A DNA stretch of 28,011 nucleotides from Pedosphaera sp. (GTDB taxonomy: Bacteria; Verrucomicrobiota; Verrucomicrobiia; Limisphaerales; Pedosphaeraceae), in NCBI GenBank assembly GCA_028293465.1, contig JAQGOT010000131.1, positions 1 through 28,011 on the forward strand, in the 5' to 3' direction. The notes beneath the pieces were generated by a model. It was not told where the DNA came from. It saw nothing but the letters and a program-made list of their open reading frames with translations, and did no database searches. The position numbers were made by a program, and so were the translations under genes. Positions within the stretch are counted from its first letter, which is position 1; each line of letters begins with the position of its first letter. Positions 7,356-15,752 of this stretch are shown in pieces.

Positions 7356-8555
7356 TCAGCCGCCAAATCTCCTCCTGTTTCCGACATTGACCTCGGCCGC
7401 GCCCACCCTGGTTGCCAACCGATTGGACTCGATTTCGGTCAGATCCGTGTTCACGAGCAGGATGGATTTGGGCTTGCCCTGCTCGGTGCGCATCAACGTC
7501 CAGCGGCTGTGCACGCGGACCTCATGCCCATCTTTGGCGACTTGGTGCAGGTCTCCGCTCCAGGCACCTTGTTCCATGACGGTCTTCTTGGCCGCTTCAA
7601 ATTCGCCGTGGTCGGGATACAACAGTTCGGTGGCCGGCCGGCCCAAGATTTCGTCCTTCGTCCAGCCATACAAGCGCACAGCGCCTTCATTCCAGAATTG
7701 GATGCGGTCCTCCATGTCGCGCACCAGGATGGCATCCGGGTCCAGGTCGAGCAAGCGGGCCTGCTCCTGGATTTGCTCCGCCGCCAGCTTGTGGCCGGTG
7801 ATATCGTGATACAAGCCGATGAGCAACTTGCGCCCGTACAAAATCAACGGCGAAACGCGAACCTGCACCGGCACACGCGCGCCATCCGCCCGGACGATTT
7901 CATCCTCATAGTCCATGGTGGACGTTTGCCCGTTCTCAGCGACAAACCGGCGCCGATGTTCTTCAAATATCTCGGGTGACTGAAACTGGCTCTGGTTCTT
8001 GCCGACGATTTCACTCCGGCTGCGGCCAAGGAGGGCCTCACCTTGTTTGTTGGTGTCTAGGATGCGGCCGGTCTGGACATCCGTGAGAAAGGCGGCGTCG
8101 CCCAGGCTTTCAAACAACTGGCGGTATTTATGTTCGGATTGGCGCATTGCCTCTTCCGCCCGCTGGCTCTCGTTACGCTCCTGTTGATCGCGTAACGCCC
8201 GACGCACAGCGGGGCCGAGACGCGAGAGCCGGTTCTTGAAGATGTAATCCGTGGCGCCTTGCTTCAAGCTTTCCACCGCCAGCTCCTCGTCGATGGTGCC
8301 CGAGACGAAGATGAAGGGCGTCCCGGGCCGCCGGTCTCGCGCCAGCTTCAAAGCGCGCATGCCGTCGAACGAAGGCAGTGTGTAATCCGAAAGGATGCAA
8401 TCAAACTCCCGTTCGCAGAGGGCGGCCAGGAAAGTTTCGCCCGTGTCCGCGCTCACCACCTCGCGCGACAATCCTTCGGCCAGAAGTATTCGCCGGATGA
8501 GTTCGGCATCGTGCCAATCGTCCTCCAGGTGCAAAATGCGAAGTAAAGTATTCAT
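7356..8555 (-). CDS. receiver-PAS-PAS signalling protein without kinase domain
   Basis: 399 aa. The N-terminal receiver domain (about 1-125) has the acidic pair E11-D12-D13, the phospho-acceptor D57 in CILSDYTLP, a VSGT switch residue and the K in DYIFKNRL. A connecting helix rich in Glu/Arg/Gln leads to a first PAS domain with its PAC segment (about 142-255, ending LYHDITGHK) and a second (about 262-378, ending LLVNTDLTE). The protein then stops after some 20 ordinary residues. In related proteins a HisKA/HATPase or output domain normally follows the second PAC, so this looks like a signal-relay or adaptor protein, or a gene that lost its kinase. The ATG at 8555 lies 10 bases behind the GH2 stop, which suggests co-transcription with that gene; an upstream start inside the GH2 gene is less likely. 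Confidence 0.85.
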   Translation of the reverse strand: MNTLLRILHLEDDWHDAELIRRILLAEGLSREVVSADTGETFLAALCEREFDCILSDYTLPSFDGMRALKLARDRRPGTPFIFVSGTIDEELAVESLKQGATDYIFKNRLSRLGPAVRRALRDQQERNESQRAEEAMRQSEHKYRQLFESLGDAAFLTDVQTGRILDTNKQGEALLGRSRSEIVGKNQSQFQSPEIFEEHRRRFVAENGQTSTMDYEDEIVRADGARVPVQVRVSPLILYGRKLLIGLYHDITGHKLAAEQIQEQARLLDLDPDAILVRDMEDRIQFWNEGAVRLYGWTKDEILGRPATELLYPDHGEFEAAKKTVMEQGAWSGDLHQVAKDGHEVRVHSRWTLMRTEQGKPKSILLVNTDLTEIESNRLATRVGAAEVNVGNRRRFGG

Positions 8556-8565
8556 AATATCCAAA

Positions 8566-11457
8566 CTACCATTCAATAATGACCGTTGGGCAGACGGGAT
8601 AGCGGCCACATTCCGCACCATAAACCGTCAGGCCGCCTTGCGCCAACGCGTCGGCGGGCACCACCAGCCGCAGGTGCACGTGATCGTCCAGGGTGTGGCG
8701 GGCAATCTGTTGCAGTTGCTCGTCCTCCGCAAAAGCGTGAGCCAAATAGCCATAAGCTCCCAGTCCGCCGCGCAGGTAGCTCAACGCCCCGCGCGCATCA
8801 TGCGGATGATTCCGGACGAACGCGCCGTACACTTGGATCCCGTTCAAAAACATCTGGAGCGTGGTGGGGAAGATGTCGTCATCGGTCTGTGGAGTGTCGA
8901 TCCGATGCGAGGAGACCTCGGCCAGGACGCGGATGCGTCGCGCCTTCGAGATGTCCGCACCCTCCAACGGCAGGACCCACTCGAAGAAGCCGTGGCCTTG
9001 GCCATAACAGGAATCCTCCGCCCTTTCGCGCTCGCGCTCACCCGCCCCGCCGCTCCATTCCGCGGTGGCCCAGTCACCGGGCGGGCCCCGCAGCACGAGT
9101 GCCCGGGGGACATCCTCGCGGCTGGCGGGATATTGGTCGGACACAAAATACTGGTGAAAATTCTTCGCGATGACGGTTCCTTCCGCATTATAAGCCTCGA
9201 CGCAGAAGGTGCAGAGCATCGGCTCCGCAGGCATTTGCATTTCGATGGTATGGGCATGCACGACACGCCGATGAGGGAACTCGATCGGCACACTCCCGCG
9301 CGCGAGATCCCGTTGGACGCGGCCGCGCGTGTCCATGCCATCCAGGCGCCAGCGCAATGAAATATTCCGGTTGGGCCGGGACGAGAAATGGGAAGAGGCC
9401 ACGTCCACGCGCACCACCTCGCCGGGGGAACGGCGGGAGATGGGTGCCGCGTCCAACGGCAACGTATCGCTTTCATTGATGATGGCAGGGTCGTAGCCAA
9501 ATTCCTTCGGCGTCCGGTCGTAATTCAGGAAGCCATTGTGCTCCCATTCGACATCATGAAGCTCCGTGAAAATGTAAGCGGAAATCTGCCCGTATCGGCG
9601 CAACTCATTGGTCAGAAATTTGAACGTCCAACTGACATCCACGTCGCCATCCAAGGCCCCCACCCCGCCGTATTCGCTGTTGATCAGCGGCTGGCCTTTG
9701 TGCGCATAGCCGGGCACGTAATTGTAGTTGGAGCCGGGGAACGTGGACTGCACGACCTTGGCAATGTGCTCCTTGGCCCGGGCATAATCATTGATGTAAA
9801 AATGCCATGAATTGATGTCGGTATCGCCGTGGGCATAATAATCCAGATGCTCCCATTGGACGACGCTCATGTCCTCGATCAGCCGGGTGGGGTCCAGCTT
9901 TTTCGCCAACGCCCACATGCTTTGCACCCACACGTGCGCACTAAGGTTCGCGAGCCTGGCCCGGGTCGATGGCGGGGTCAGTTCCGCCACGGCCGTCGCC
10001 CCCGCACTCACAGCGCTGGCGGAAACCGCCAGATTGGTCCTCAATCGCGGCCGGTGTTTGGGAGTGGTGGGATGGATGAGATCCACAAACTCCACCTGTC
10101 CACCAAAGCCCCAGGTTTCGTTGAAGGTGCACCAGGCAAAGATGGAAGGGTGGTTGAAATCCCGTTTGATGGCTTCGCGCATCGTAGCTTCGTAGCGTCG
10201 CCGTCCCAGCGGCGTGTCGCCCCCTTCGCCGAAGTTCGGAAAGTCCGCCATCAACAACATCCCCATCTTATCAGCGTAGTAAAGCAACAGGGGGTCATCG
10301 ATCTTGATGTGGATGCGCAGGAAGTTAAACCCCACCTTCTTGGCATACGCGATATCATTCTTTAACGTTCGCACGTCTCCGGCGGTATAGACCCCGTCCG
10401 GGTAAAAGGATTGATGCAAGGCCCCACGCAGGTAGCGCGCCACGCCGTTCAAGCGCAGAGCCACCGGGGCTTCGGGGGGCTCGCCGGGCGCAAAGTCAAT
10501 TTTCCGCATGCCGAAATAGCTCCGGACCGTGTCCATCACCCGGTCCTGCTGCCGCAAATGGAACCGTAGTTTGTAGAGATGAGGTTCATTGGGGCTCCAG
10601 AGCAACAACGGATCGACCTTCATGGTGCCTTCGGCCATCCCGGTACTGACTTTGAAAGTAGCGGTTTGCGGGGTGCGGCTGTCCGGCGCAATGATTTCCA
10701 CCGCCACCGTCCCCTCGCCCTCAACGTGCTGGCACTCGATCTGAAACCGTGCCGTGCCGGCGTCGATGTCCGTGAACACGCGAAAGTGATCAATATACGA
10801 AGCGCTGCGCGGCTCGACGAACACAGTTTGCCAAATGCCGCTGACGGTGGTGTACCAGCGCCATTGTTTGCCGACGGGTTGCTCGTGGTTATCCACCGGA
10901 TCTTCCACGCGGAACACCAGCAGGGCGCGTCGTTTGCCATCCGTCCCGGGTTCCCCCAAGGTGTCGGTGAGATCGAATTCAAACGGGGTGTAACCGCCCT
11001 CGTGATGGCCGAGGTGTTTGCCATTCGACCAGCAATCGGTAAAGAAGTCCGCTGCGCCGATGGTTAGAATGACGCGCTTGCCCTCCCAATCCGGGTTATT
11101 CGGAATCTCGATGAGGCGCCGGTACCACCCCACTTCATACCGGGGGGCGGAGCGATGATTGGCGGCGTTTACTTCCAGCGGGTTGAGGAACACGCGCGTG
11201 GCGTAGTAGTTCTCGTTGCCGGCGGCATCCCCCTCCCCCCAGGCGGCAAGCGATTCCCAGCAAAAGGGAACGATGATTTGCTCGCGCCATTCCAATTCGT
11301 CGGGGCGGAACCATTCTTCCTCCACCCCGCGCCGGTGCCGGTCAAAACGGAACTGCCAGGGGCCATTTAAATTTAACCAATCAATCCCCTCCCGGGTGCC
11401 CCGCTGGCGGTCGGGCCGGGGATACTCTGGCCGAGGATAGGCAAAAGAAATCGACAT
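8566..11457 (-). CDS. glycoside hydrolase family 2 protein
   Basis: 963 aa. N-terminal GH2 sugar-binding beta domain (about 28-215, with WYRR and NGKHLGHHEGGYTPFEFDLT), immunoglobulin-like domain (about 220-320), then the TIM barrel: acid/base N446-E447 in TFNETWG and nucleophile E595 in INSEYGG. An additional beta domain of about 300 residues follows. No signal peptide is seen, so it is probably cytoplasmic. The order and the SEYGG nucleophile motif fit beta-galactosidase/glucuronidase/mannosidase relatives, but the substrate cannot be told from sequence. About 45 Ala/Ser/Thr/Arg/Pro-rich residues (461-505) interrupt the barrel between FVDLI and the helix SAHVWVQSMW; see the separate entry. 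The start is ATG 11457; a TTG 51 bases upstream is an alternative. The receiver-PAS gene follows after 10 bases. Confidence 0.88.
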   Translation of the reverse strand: MSISFAYPRPEYPRPDRQRGTREGIDWLNLNGPWQFRFDRHRRGVEEEWFRPDELEWREQIIVPFCWESLAAWGEGDAAGNENYYATRVFLNPLEVNAANHRSAPRYEVGWYRRLIEIPNNPDWEGKRVILTIGAADFFTDCWSNGKHLGHHEGGYTPFEFDLTDTLGEPGTDGKRRALLVFRVEDPVDNHEQPVGKQWRWYTTVSGIWQTVFVEPRSASYIDHFRVFTDIDAGTARFQIECQHVEGEGTVAVEIIAPDSRTPQTATFKVSTGMAEGTMKVDPLLLWSPNEPHLYKLRFHLRQQDRVMDTVRSYFGMRKIDFAPGEPPEAPVALRLNGVARYLRGALHQSFYPDGVYTAGDVRTLKNDIAYAKKVGFNFLRIHIKIDDPLLLYYADKMGMLLMADFPNFGEGGDTPLGRRRYEATMREAIKRDFNHPSIFAWCTFNETWGFGGQVEFVDLIHPTTPKHRPRLRTNLAVSASAVSAGATAVAELTPPSTRARLANLSAHVWVQSMWALAKKLDPTRLIEDMSVVQWEHLDYYAHGDTDINSWHFYINDYARAKEHIAKVVQSTFPGSNYNYVPGYAHKGQPLINSEYGGVGALDGDVDVSWTFKFLTNELRRYGQISAYIFTELHDVEWEHNGFLNYDRTPKEFGYDPAIINESDTLPLDAAPISRRSPGEVVRVDVASSHFSSRPNRNISLRWRLDGMDTRGRVQRDLARGSVPIEFPHRRVVHAHTIEMQMPAEPMLCTFCVEAYNAEGTVIAKNFHQYFVSDQYPASREDVPRALVLRGPPGDWATAEWSGGAGERERERAEDSCYGQGHGFFEWVLPLEGADISKARRIRVLAEVSSHRIDTPQTDDDIFPTTLQMFLNGIQVYGAFVRNHPHDARGALSYLRGGLGAYGYLAHAFAEDEQLQQIARHTLDDHVHLRLVVPADALAQGGLTVYGAECGRYPVCPTVIIEW
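9943..10077 (-). other. low-complexity in-frame insertion with hairpin in the GH2 gene
   Basis: About 135 bases code for a low-complexity Ala/Ser/Thr/Arg/Pro stretch in the GH2 barrel and hold a perfect 7-bp inverted repeat with an AAA loop (CTGGCGG AAA CCGCCAG, 10016-10032). The composition and the hairpin differ from the flanking conserved barrel segments. It resembles a small palindromic repeat that has entered a gene in frame, but no second copy was found in this window. Confidence 0.4.
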
Positions 11458-11976
11458 AATAAAAGACTGCTCTCTAGAAAGGGACAGGAACCCGGACTTC
11501 CTGCTCAAAAACCGGTGGGTTTGGACACGGATTGTTTTTTCGGGCGGAATCCTGAGGTTGTGACGCCTCAGTTCCGCGATGGCCTGACATGACCCGGCGG
11601 TTTCAGTGATAGAGCATCACCAGTCCTCCTCTACGTAAAGCCGCTTTGGGTTATCGTCAAATCCCACAGCCAAAGAAAATGTGGTTAAGCAAAAACTTCT
11701 TTTGGTGCCGCTTCCGACTTGGCCCACGCAGGCTGAGTTGGGGTGTAACACGGTGGCATGTACATTTCACTAAATTGGTCTTAATGATTACGCCAGAGTC
11801 AGTTTGCGTTGCATGCGATCCTCCTCCCACCCCGAAAAGCCCTTGGCGCGAGTGCTTCTTGCCGCCGTGAGAGCTGCTGGCTTGCGCCGGATTATCGGGC
11901 ACGGGAGATGGCCCGCGAGGGCGTGCGGTGGGGGATGGAAGGTTTCGGTTATCATGCGGGTAGGAACAGGCGTGCC
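11458..11976. other. intergenic region between GH2 gene and glf
   Basis: 519 bases with no coding region that I can support. It must hold the end of the glycosyltransferase-glf transcript and the promoter of the GH2 gene, but I could not place a convincing promoter. The only clear structure is the stem-loop at 11544-11577, listed separately. An 81-codon minus-strand frame at 11657-11902 shows no protein-like features. Confidence 0.5.
11544..11577 (-). promoter_or_regulatory. strong stem-loop in the GH2 5' leader region
   Basis: GCGGAA-TC-CTGAGG, an 8-base loop, then CCTCAG-TTCCGC: 12 base pairs with a 2-base bulge. It lies about 90 bases upstream of the GH2 ATG. A T6 run occurs on the plus strand before the hairpin and none follows it on the minus strand, so it is not a standard terminator for minus-strand transcripts. 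It could be a leader structure or an attenuator-like element. Confidence 0.4.
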
Positions 11977-13209
11977 TCAGGAAGCCCTTAAGCTTGCCTG
12001 GCGCCGCCGTTTCAACGTCGGCGCGCTGCCATTACCATTCCCATTTAAGTGCAGAGGAAACGTCACGGCCGTCAGCTTCGGCTCGTATTCCAACTCAATG
12101 GCCTCGGCGCGGCTCAGCCCGGCCATTTGCGCAAAAACCGTCAGGGCCTGGGCCGCCACCTGGTCCATGTTGTAATAACGGTAGGTGGCAAGCCGGCCCA
12201 CAAAGTGTACTCCATTCGTCGCCTCGGCGAGCGCCTGGTACTTCCTGTAGAGTTCGGCATTTTCCGCGCGGGGAATGGGATAATAAGGATCGCCCTCCGC
12301 CCGCGAGAATTCATAGACGATGCTCGTTTTGGCGTGTTCCTGGCCGGTGAGATGTTTGAACTCGGTGACCCGGGTGAAGGCGTAGTCGTTGGGATAATTA
12401 ATCACCGCGACCGGTTGCAGGAATTCCTTGTTGTGGGTCTCGTGTTTGAATTCGAGGCAGCGGTAGGGGAGCTTCCCGTGGATGAAGTCGAAATATTCAT
12501 CGACCGGGCCGGTGTAGATCAACTCGCGGTACGGGATGAGCTCCCGAATCTCCCGGTAATCGGTGTTGAGCATGACCCGAATGTTGGGATGGTCCAACAT
12601 GCTCTGGAACATGCGGGTGAACCCGTGACGCGGCATCGCCTGATACGTGTCGGTGAAATAGCGGGCGTCACGATTGGTGCGCGTCGGCACGCGGGCGGTC
12701 ACCTGCGCATCGAGTTCCGAAGGGTCCAGACCCCATTGTTTGCGGGTGTAACCGCGAAAGAATTTCTCATAAAGCTCGCGTCCGACCTTGCTGACCACCA
12801 CATCCTCCGAGGTTCGGATTGCCTCTTTTTTTTCGGCCCGGCTGGCCAGGAAGTCATCCATTTGCAGCGCGGTCAATTCCAGCCCGTAAAGCTGGTTGAT
12901 GGTATCCAGGTTGATGGGAATGGGCACCAACTGCCCGTCCACGCTCGCCAGCACGCGGTGCTGGTACTGCCGCCAGGCGGTAAACCGCGAAAGGTAATCA
13001 AACACTTCACTGCTGTTGGTATGAAAGATGTGCGGCCCATACTTATGCACCAGGATGCCGGCATCATCGTAATGGTCGTAAGCATTGCCGCCAATATGAG
13101 GCCGCCGATCCACCAACAAGACCTGTTTACCGCAACCCCGGGCCAGCCGTTCCGCCAGAATGCTGCCGGCAAATCCGGCCCCCACGATCAGATAATCGAA
13201 CATCTCCAT
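11977..13209 (-). CDS. glf: UDP-galactopyranose mutase
   Basis: Glf is a reduced-flavin enzyme that converts UDP-galactopyranose to UDP-galactofuranose. 410 aa from the chosen start. Seen: FAD-binding GAGFAG (10-15), the VDRRPHIGGNAYD loop, HKYGPHIFHTN, YTRKQWG, the VPTRTNRD segment with its substrate-binding Arg, and the C-terminal FVGRLATYRYYNMDQVAAQAL block, all typical of bacterial Glf. A short N-G-N-G-N-G tail with Arg-rich end follows the core. I chose ATG 13209 behind GGGGAGGA (spacing about 4); ATG 13203 and ATG 13242 are alternatives. It follows the glycosyltransferase gene by 32 bases, so the two probably make or use galactofuranose in a surface polysaccharide. Confidence 0.95.
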   Translation of the reverse strand: MEMFDYLIVGAGFAGSILAERLARGCGKQVLLVDRRPHIGGNAYDHYDDAGILVHKYGPHIFHTNSSEVFDYLSRFTAWRQYQHRVLASVDGQLVPIPINLDTINQLYGLELTALQMDDFLASRAEKKEAIRTSEDVVVSKVGRELYEKFFRGYTRKQWGLDPSELDAQVTARVPTRTNRDARYFTDTYQAMPRHGFTRMFQSMLDHPNIRVMLNTDYREIRELIPYRELIYTGPVDEYFDFIHGKLPYRCLEFKHETHNKEFLQPVAVINYPNDYAFTRVTEFKHLTGQEHAKTSIVYEFSRAEGDPYYPIPRAENAELYRKYQALAEATNGVHFVGRLATYRYYNMDQVAAQALTVFAQMAGLSRAEAIELEYEPKLTAVTFPLHLNGNGNGSAPTLKRRRQASLRAS

Positions 13210-13241
13210 TGGTCCTCCCCGGTTTGGCATTTGTGCGACCA

Positions 13242-14561
13242 TCAACGTTTTCCCCCCCCCTTCACGGTCGCTGCCCGCTTGCGTGCCAGTGCATCGTCAA
13301 TGTGGGCCTCCATCTTTTCCACGATCGAATCCCAGCTGTTGTCGGCCGCCATTTTCAATCCCCGCTTGATGGCGGACGCATCCGCGCCGGCAATGGCCTG
13401 CCGACACAATAATATAAATGCGTTATGAGACCGGGCGACTTTGACCACGGATCCAAAATTGTGCACCACATCTGATACTGCGGAGCTGACAACATTCTTG
13501 CCCGTGGCCATGTATTCGAGGGCTTTGGTGGGATTGATGTATTCCGTCGCTTCATTGAGGGCGAACGGCATCAGGCAGACATCAAAGGCCTTGGTATAGG
13601 CCGGCAGTTCGGCGTAGGGACGCTGGCCGAGCCAGTGCAGGTTGGGCCGTTTTGGCAACGCGTGCTCTCTCACCTTGATAACCGGTCCGATCATCGCCAC
13701 GGACCATTGTGGGTTTGCATCGGCCAGCTTCGCCAGCAGTTCATAATCGATCCGCTCATCGATGACTCCGAAATAACCGAGCACATGGGGACCCAGATTC
13801 TTGACTCCGGCCGGGACCAGTGTCTCGACATCCCGCGCGCGGCCGAAGTGGTCAACGTCCACCCCGCAGCCGTAGAAGTGACAGTTTGCGTTGTGTCGGC
13901 TTTTGGCTTCGTACAGTTTTCGTCCGCCGGTGAACACCACATCGGCCCGCGCCAACAACTCCGCTTCTCGCCGCGCCAATTCGGGGTGCGCCTCGCTAAA
14001 CTTGGAAAGCTCATCCATGCAGTCGTACACCGTCGCGATTTCGCCCAGGTGTCCGGCAAAAGCGGTGACGGTCATGGGATCGTAAAACCACTGGACTGCA
14101 TCTTCAAACTGCCCGGCCAACGGTCCCAATAACGCTTCCTGGATCACGCGGCGGCGGGTGCGGTCCACATAAACCGACTGTCCCCAGCGCCAGGCAGGAA
14201 ATTGCAGGCGTACGCGGGTGATGTTGGGATAGTCCGGAGTCGGCAGAATGCGAACCGAGGGTGTGACCAGTTGCGGGTCCGGTCCCATCGTCTCCACGAA
14301 CAGAATCGGATGGCGCTGACTCAGGCGCGAGAGAAATTGTTGCGGGCGCTGCCAGACCCAGTCCCAACAAAGATGGCAGTGAACGATGATGGGATAATTA
14401 TCTGACCGGAATAATGCCTTGGCCTTGGCGCGGGGCGTTCCCTTTTTGCGTGGTATTCGGTCGGAGGTTTTAGAGTCTTTGACACGGGTAAGAAAATGTT
14501 GTTTTGCGGAATTACTCCGTTCGGATGAGCTTGAATCAGAGCGATAAGGCGCGTAGGACAT
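13242..14561 (-). CDS. glycosyltransferase (GT4/GT1-like)
   Basis: 439 aa. The first 50 residues are Ser/Lys/Arg-rich and probably disordered. A GT-B-like fold follows: HCHLCWDWVWQRPQQFLSRL near the N-terminus, YDCMDEL in the middle, the inter-domain GYFGVIDERIDYELL segment, then MIGPVIKV, LHWLGQRPYAELPAY and a donor-binding region with FDVCLMPFALNEATEYINPTKALEYMATG, whose N-P-T-K-x-L-E-Y motif is typical of GT4-type enzymes. No signal peptide or membrane segment is present. Lying directly upstream of glf, it may transfer galactofuranose, but the donor is inferred from context only. The start is ATG 14561; a TTG 9 bases upstream is possible. No clear Shine-Dalgarno is seen. Confidence 0.85.
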   Translation of the reverse strand: MSYAPYRSDSSSSERSNSAKQHFLTRVKDSKTSDRIPRKKGTPRAKAKALFRSDNYPIIVHCHLCWDWVWQRPQQFLSRLSQRHPILFVETMGPDPQLVTPSVRILPTPDYPNITRVRLQFPAWRWGQSVYVDRTRRRVIQEALLGPLAGQFEDAVQWFYDPMTVTAFAGHLGEIATVYDCMDELSKFSEAHPELARREAELLARADVVFTGGRKLYEAKSRHNANCHFYGCGVDVDHFGRARDVETLVPAGVKNLGPHVLGYFGVIDERIDYELLAKLADANPQWSVAMIGPVIKVREHALPKRPNLHWLGQRPYAELPAYTKAFDVCLMPFALNEATEYINPTKALEYMATGKNVVSSAVSDVVHNFGSVVKVARSHNAFILLCRQAIAGADASAIKRGLKMAADNSWDSIVEKMEAHIDDALARKRAATVKGGGKR

Positions 14562-15019
14562 AGAAAGCAAAATTTGTCATGTTTTATTCTCGTCTTCATC
14601 TTGACCGCAATGAGGGTCTCCCGGCGTCAGGCCAAACTGGCATAAACGCCACTCATAACAGACTTCAGGAAGGAACCTCCCTCAATGGGGTATTCACCTA
14701 AAATACGAAGCATCTGCAGGGGGTTGCACCGGCCCGAAGGCCAACAGCCTTCCGCCGTGCAATTTCATTTTCGAGGATCAGCGTGAAAATCCAACCGTGA
14801 CGCAACGCGGAATCACTGAATCTTTATGGGATTCACCGCACAAACGGTGCGTTTACCCACGCCGTGCAACGGCGATGTGGTGGCCGTCTGAAGGTGGCCG
14901 AACCTCTGGTGTGCATTTCGTGATTTGATGAATACGCCCTGCCCGGGCAAGTCAAAGGAATGGGTTCAGGGATTGAATCCGACCGCGATTGGCAGTATCT
15001 ATCAAAGGCACGAAGTCTT
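14562..15019. other. divergent intergenic region with repeated hairpins
   Basis: 458 bases between the divergent glycosyltransferase and lipoprotein genes, so promoters for both must lie here. No ORF is supported. On the plus strand there are three stem-loops: an imperfect one at 14724-14762 (TTGCAC...GTGCAA outer, GAAGGC/GCCTTC inner) followed by a T-rich stretch, CGCAC/GTGCG at 14837-14851, and CGCCGT-GCA-ACGGCG at 14860-14874. The 9-mer GCCGTGCAA occurs at 14754 and again at 14861. Confidence 0.5.
14724..14762 (+). promoter_or_regulatory. imperfect hairpin upstream of the lipoprotein gene
   Basis: The outer arms TTGCAC-C-GG and CCGTGCAA pair with one bulge, and the inner arms GAAGGC and GCCTTC pair around a CAACA loop. 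TTTCATTTT follows, which gives it a terminator-like or attenuator-like look in the plus direction, although no plus-strand gene precedes it. The lipoprotein start lies about 257 bases downstream. Confidence 0.35.
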
Positions 15020-15715
15020 ATGCGGCTTAAATTCCGTCACCTTGCGCTGATTGTTGTATCCGGGTCCATGGCCTGGATGCTGACGGCGTGCGGTCCTTCG
15101 CAATCGGCTTCGGAGCAGTCAACGCCAGTGGAGATTCATGGTGAGCCCATCAACGCGGCCAAGGCGCCCCAAGCTCCGGCAGTAGAAGCGGCAACCAAGC
15201 CGGCGCAACCTGCGCCCGAAGTCACGGCTGTTGCCGCGGTCGCGGCGGAGGTTCCCAAAACGGTTGCATCCAAACCGACTGAAGCGGGTGGCGCTTATCC
15301 GGCGGTTGGGTTCGACAAGCTTGCCTCGTATAATTTTGACCTTTCTGATGACGGGCCGGTCACGAACCAAACCGCCGCCGTGGACAAGGCCGACGAACAG
15401 ATTCCCGCTCTCGTCAGGGCTTTCAACCAGAAGAAAGTTTCGATCAAAGGATTCATGCTGCCGCTGAAAGTGGAAAATGGAGTGGTCACGGAATTTTTGA
15501 TCATGAAAGATCAGTCGATGTGCTGTTACGGCAATGTGCCGAAGATCACCGAGTGGGTCAGCGTCAAGACCGCCAGCAAAGGGGTCAAACCCATCATGGA
15601 CCAACCGGTGAGCATTCAAGGGACGCTGCATGTTGGAGCCATGCGGGAGAACGGTTACCTGGTGGGCATCTACCAGATGGACGGTGAGAAATTGACGGAG
15701 CAGCCCGGGAATTGA
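15020..15715 (+). CDS. lipoprotein with DUF3299-like domain
   Basis: 231 aa. A lipoprotein signal: MRLKFRH, a hydrophobic core and the lipobox L-T-A-C with the acylated Cys at 24, so the protein is anchored to a membrane. Residues about 30-95 are an Ala/Pro/Glu/Val-rich linker. The C-terminal domain (about 130-225) has IKGFMLPLKVENGVVTEFLI followed by MCCYGNVP; this GYM-PL...EFLL...CxxxxP pattern is that of DUF3299, a periplasmic/lipoprotein family of unknown function. The CC pair may bind metal or form a disulfide, which is inference. I chose ATG 15020 because it puts the signal peptide at the N-terminus; an ATG at 14960 would add 20 charged residues. It converges with the dipeptide epimerase gene 37 bases downstream. 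Confidence 0.78.
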   Translation: MRLKFRHLALIVVSGSMAWMLTACGPSQSASEQSTPVEIHGEPINAAKAPQAPAVEAATKPAQPAPEVTAVAAVAAEVPKTVASKPTEAGGAYPAVGFDKLASYNFDLSDDGPVTNQTAAVDKADEQIPALVRAFNQKKVSIKGFMLPLKVENGVVTEFLIMKDQSMCCYGNVPKITEWVSVKTASKGVKPIMDQPVSIQGTLHVGAMRENGYLVGIYQMDGEKLTEQPGN

Positions 15716-15752
15716 GGGGCAGCTTACACCAAGGGTGGGGTATCATCAGAGA

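Noticed and set aside
7300..7440. A frameshift hiding a histidine kinase after the receiver-PAS-PAS gene
   Set aside because: The other frames beyond the stop show no HisKA or HATPase motifs before the next gene, so a simple frameshift does not explain the missing kinase.
10889..10897. TTATCCACC, one mismatch from a DnaA box
   Set aside because: Single site inside the GH2 coding sequence with no cluster; a chance match is expected.
11657..11902. 81-codon minus-strand ORF between glf and the GH2 gene
   Set aside because: Unlikely composition, no ribosome site or recognisable motif, and no operon-like packing.
7319..14694. 12-mer CAATGGGGTATT found at 7319 and 14683
   Set aside because: A repeated 12-mer is expected by chance in 28 kb, and no longer similarity surrounds it.
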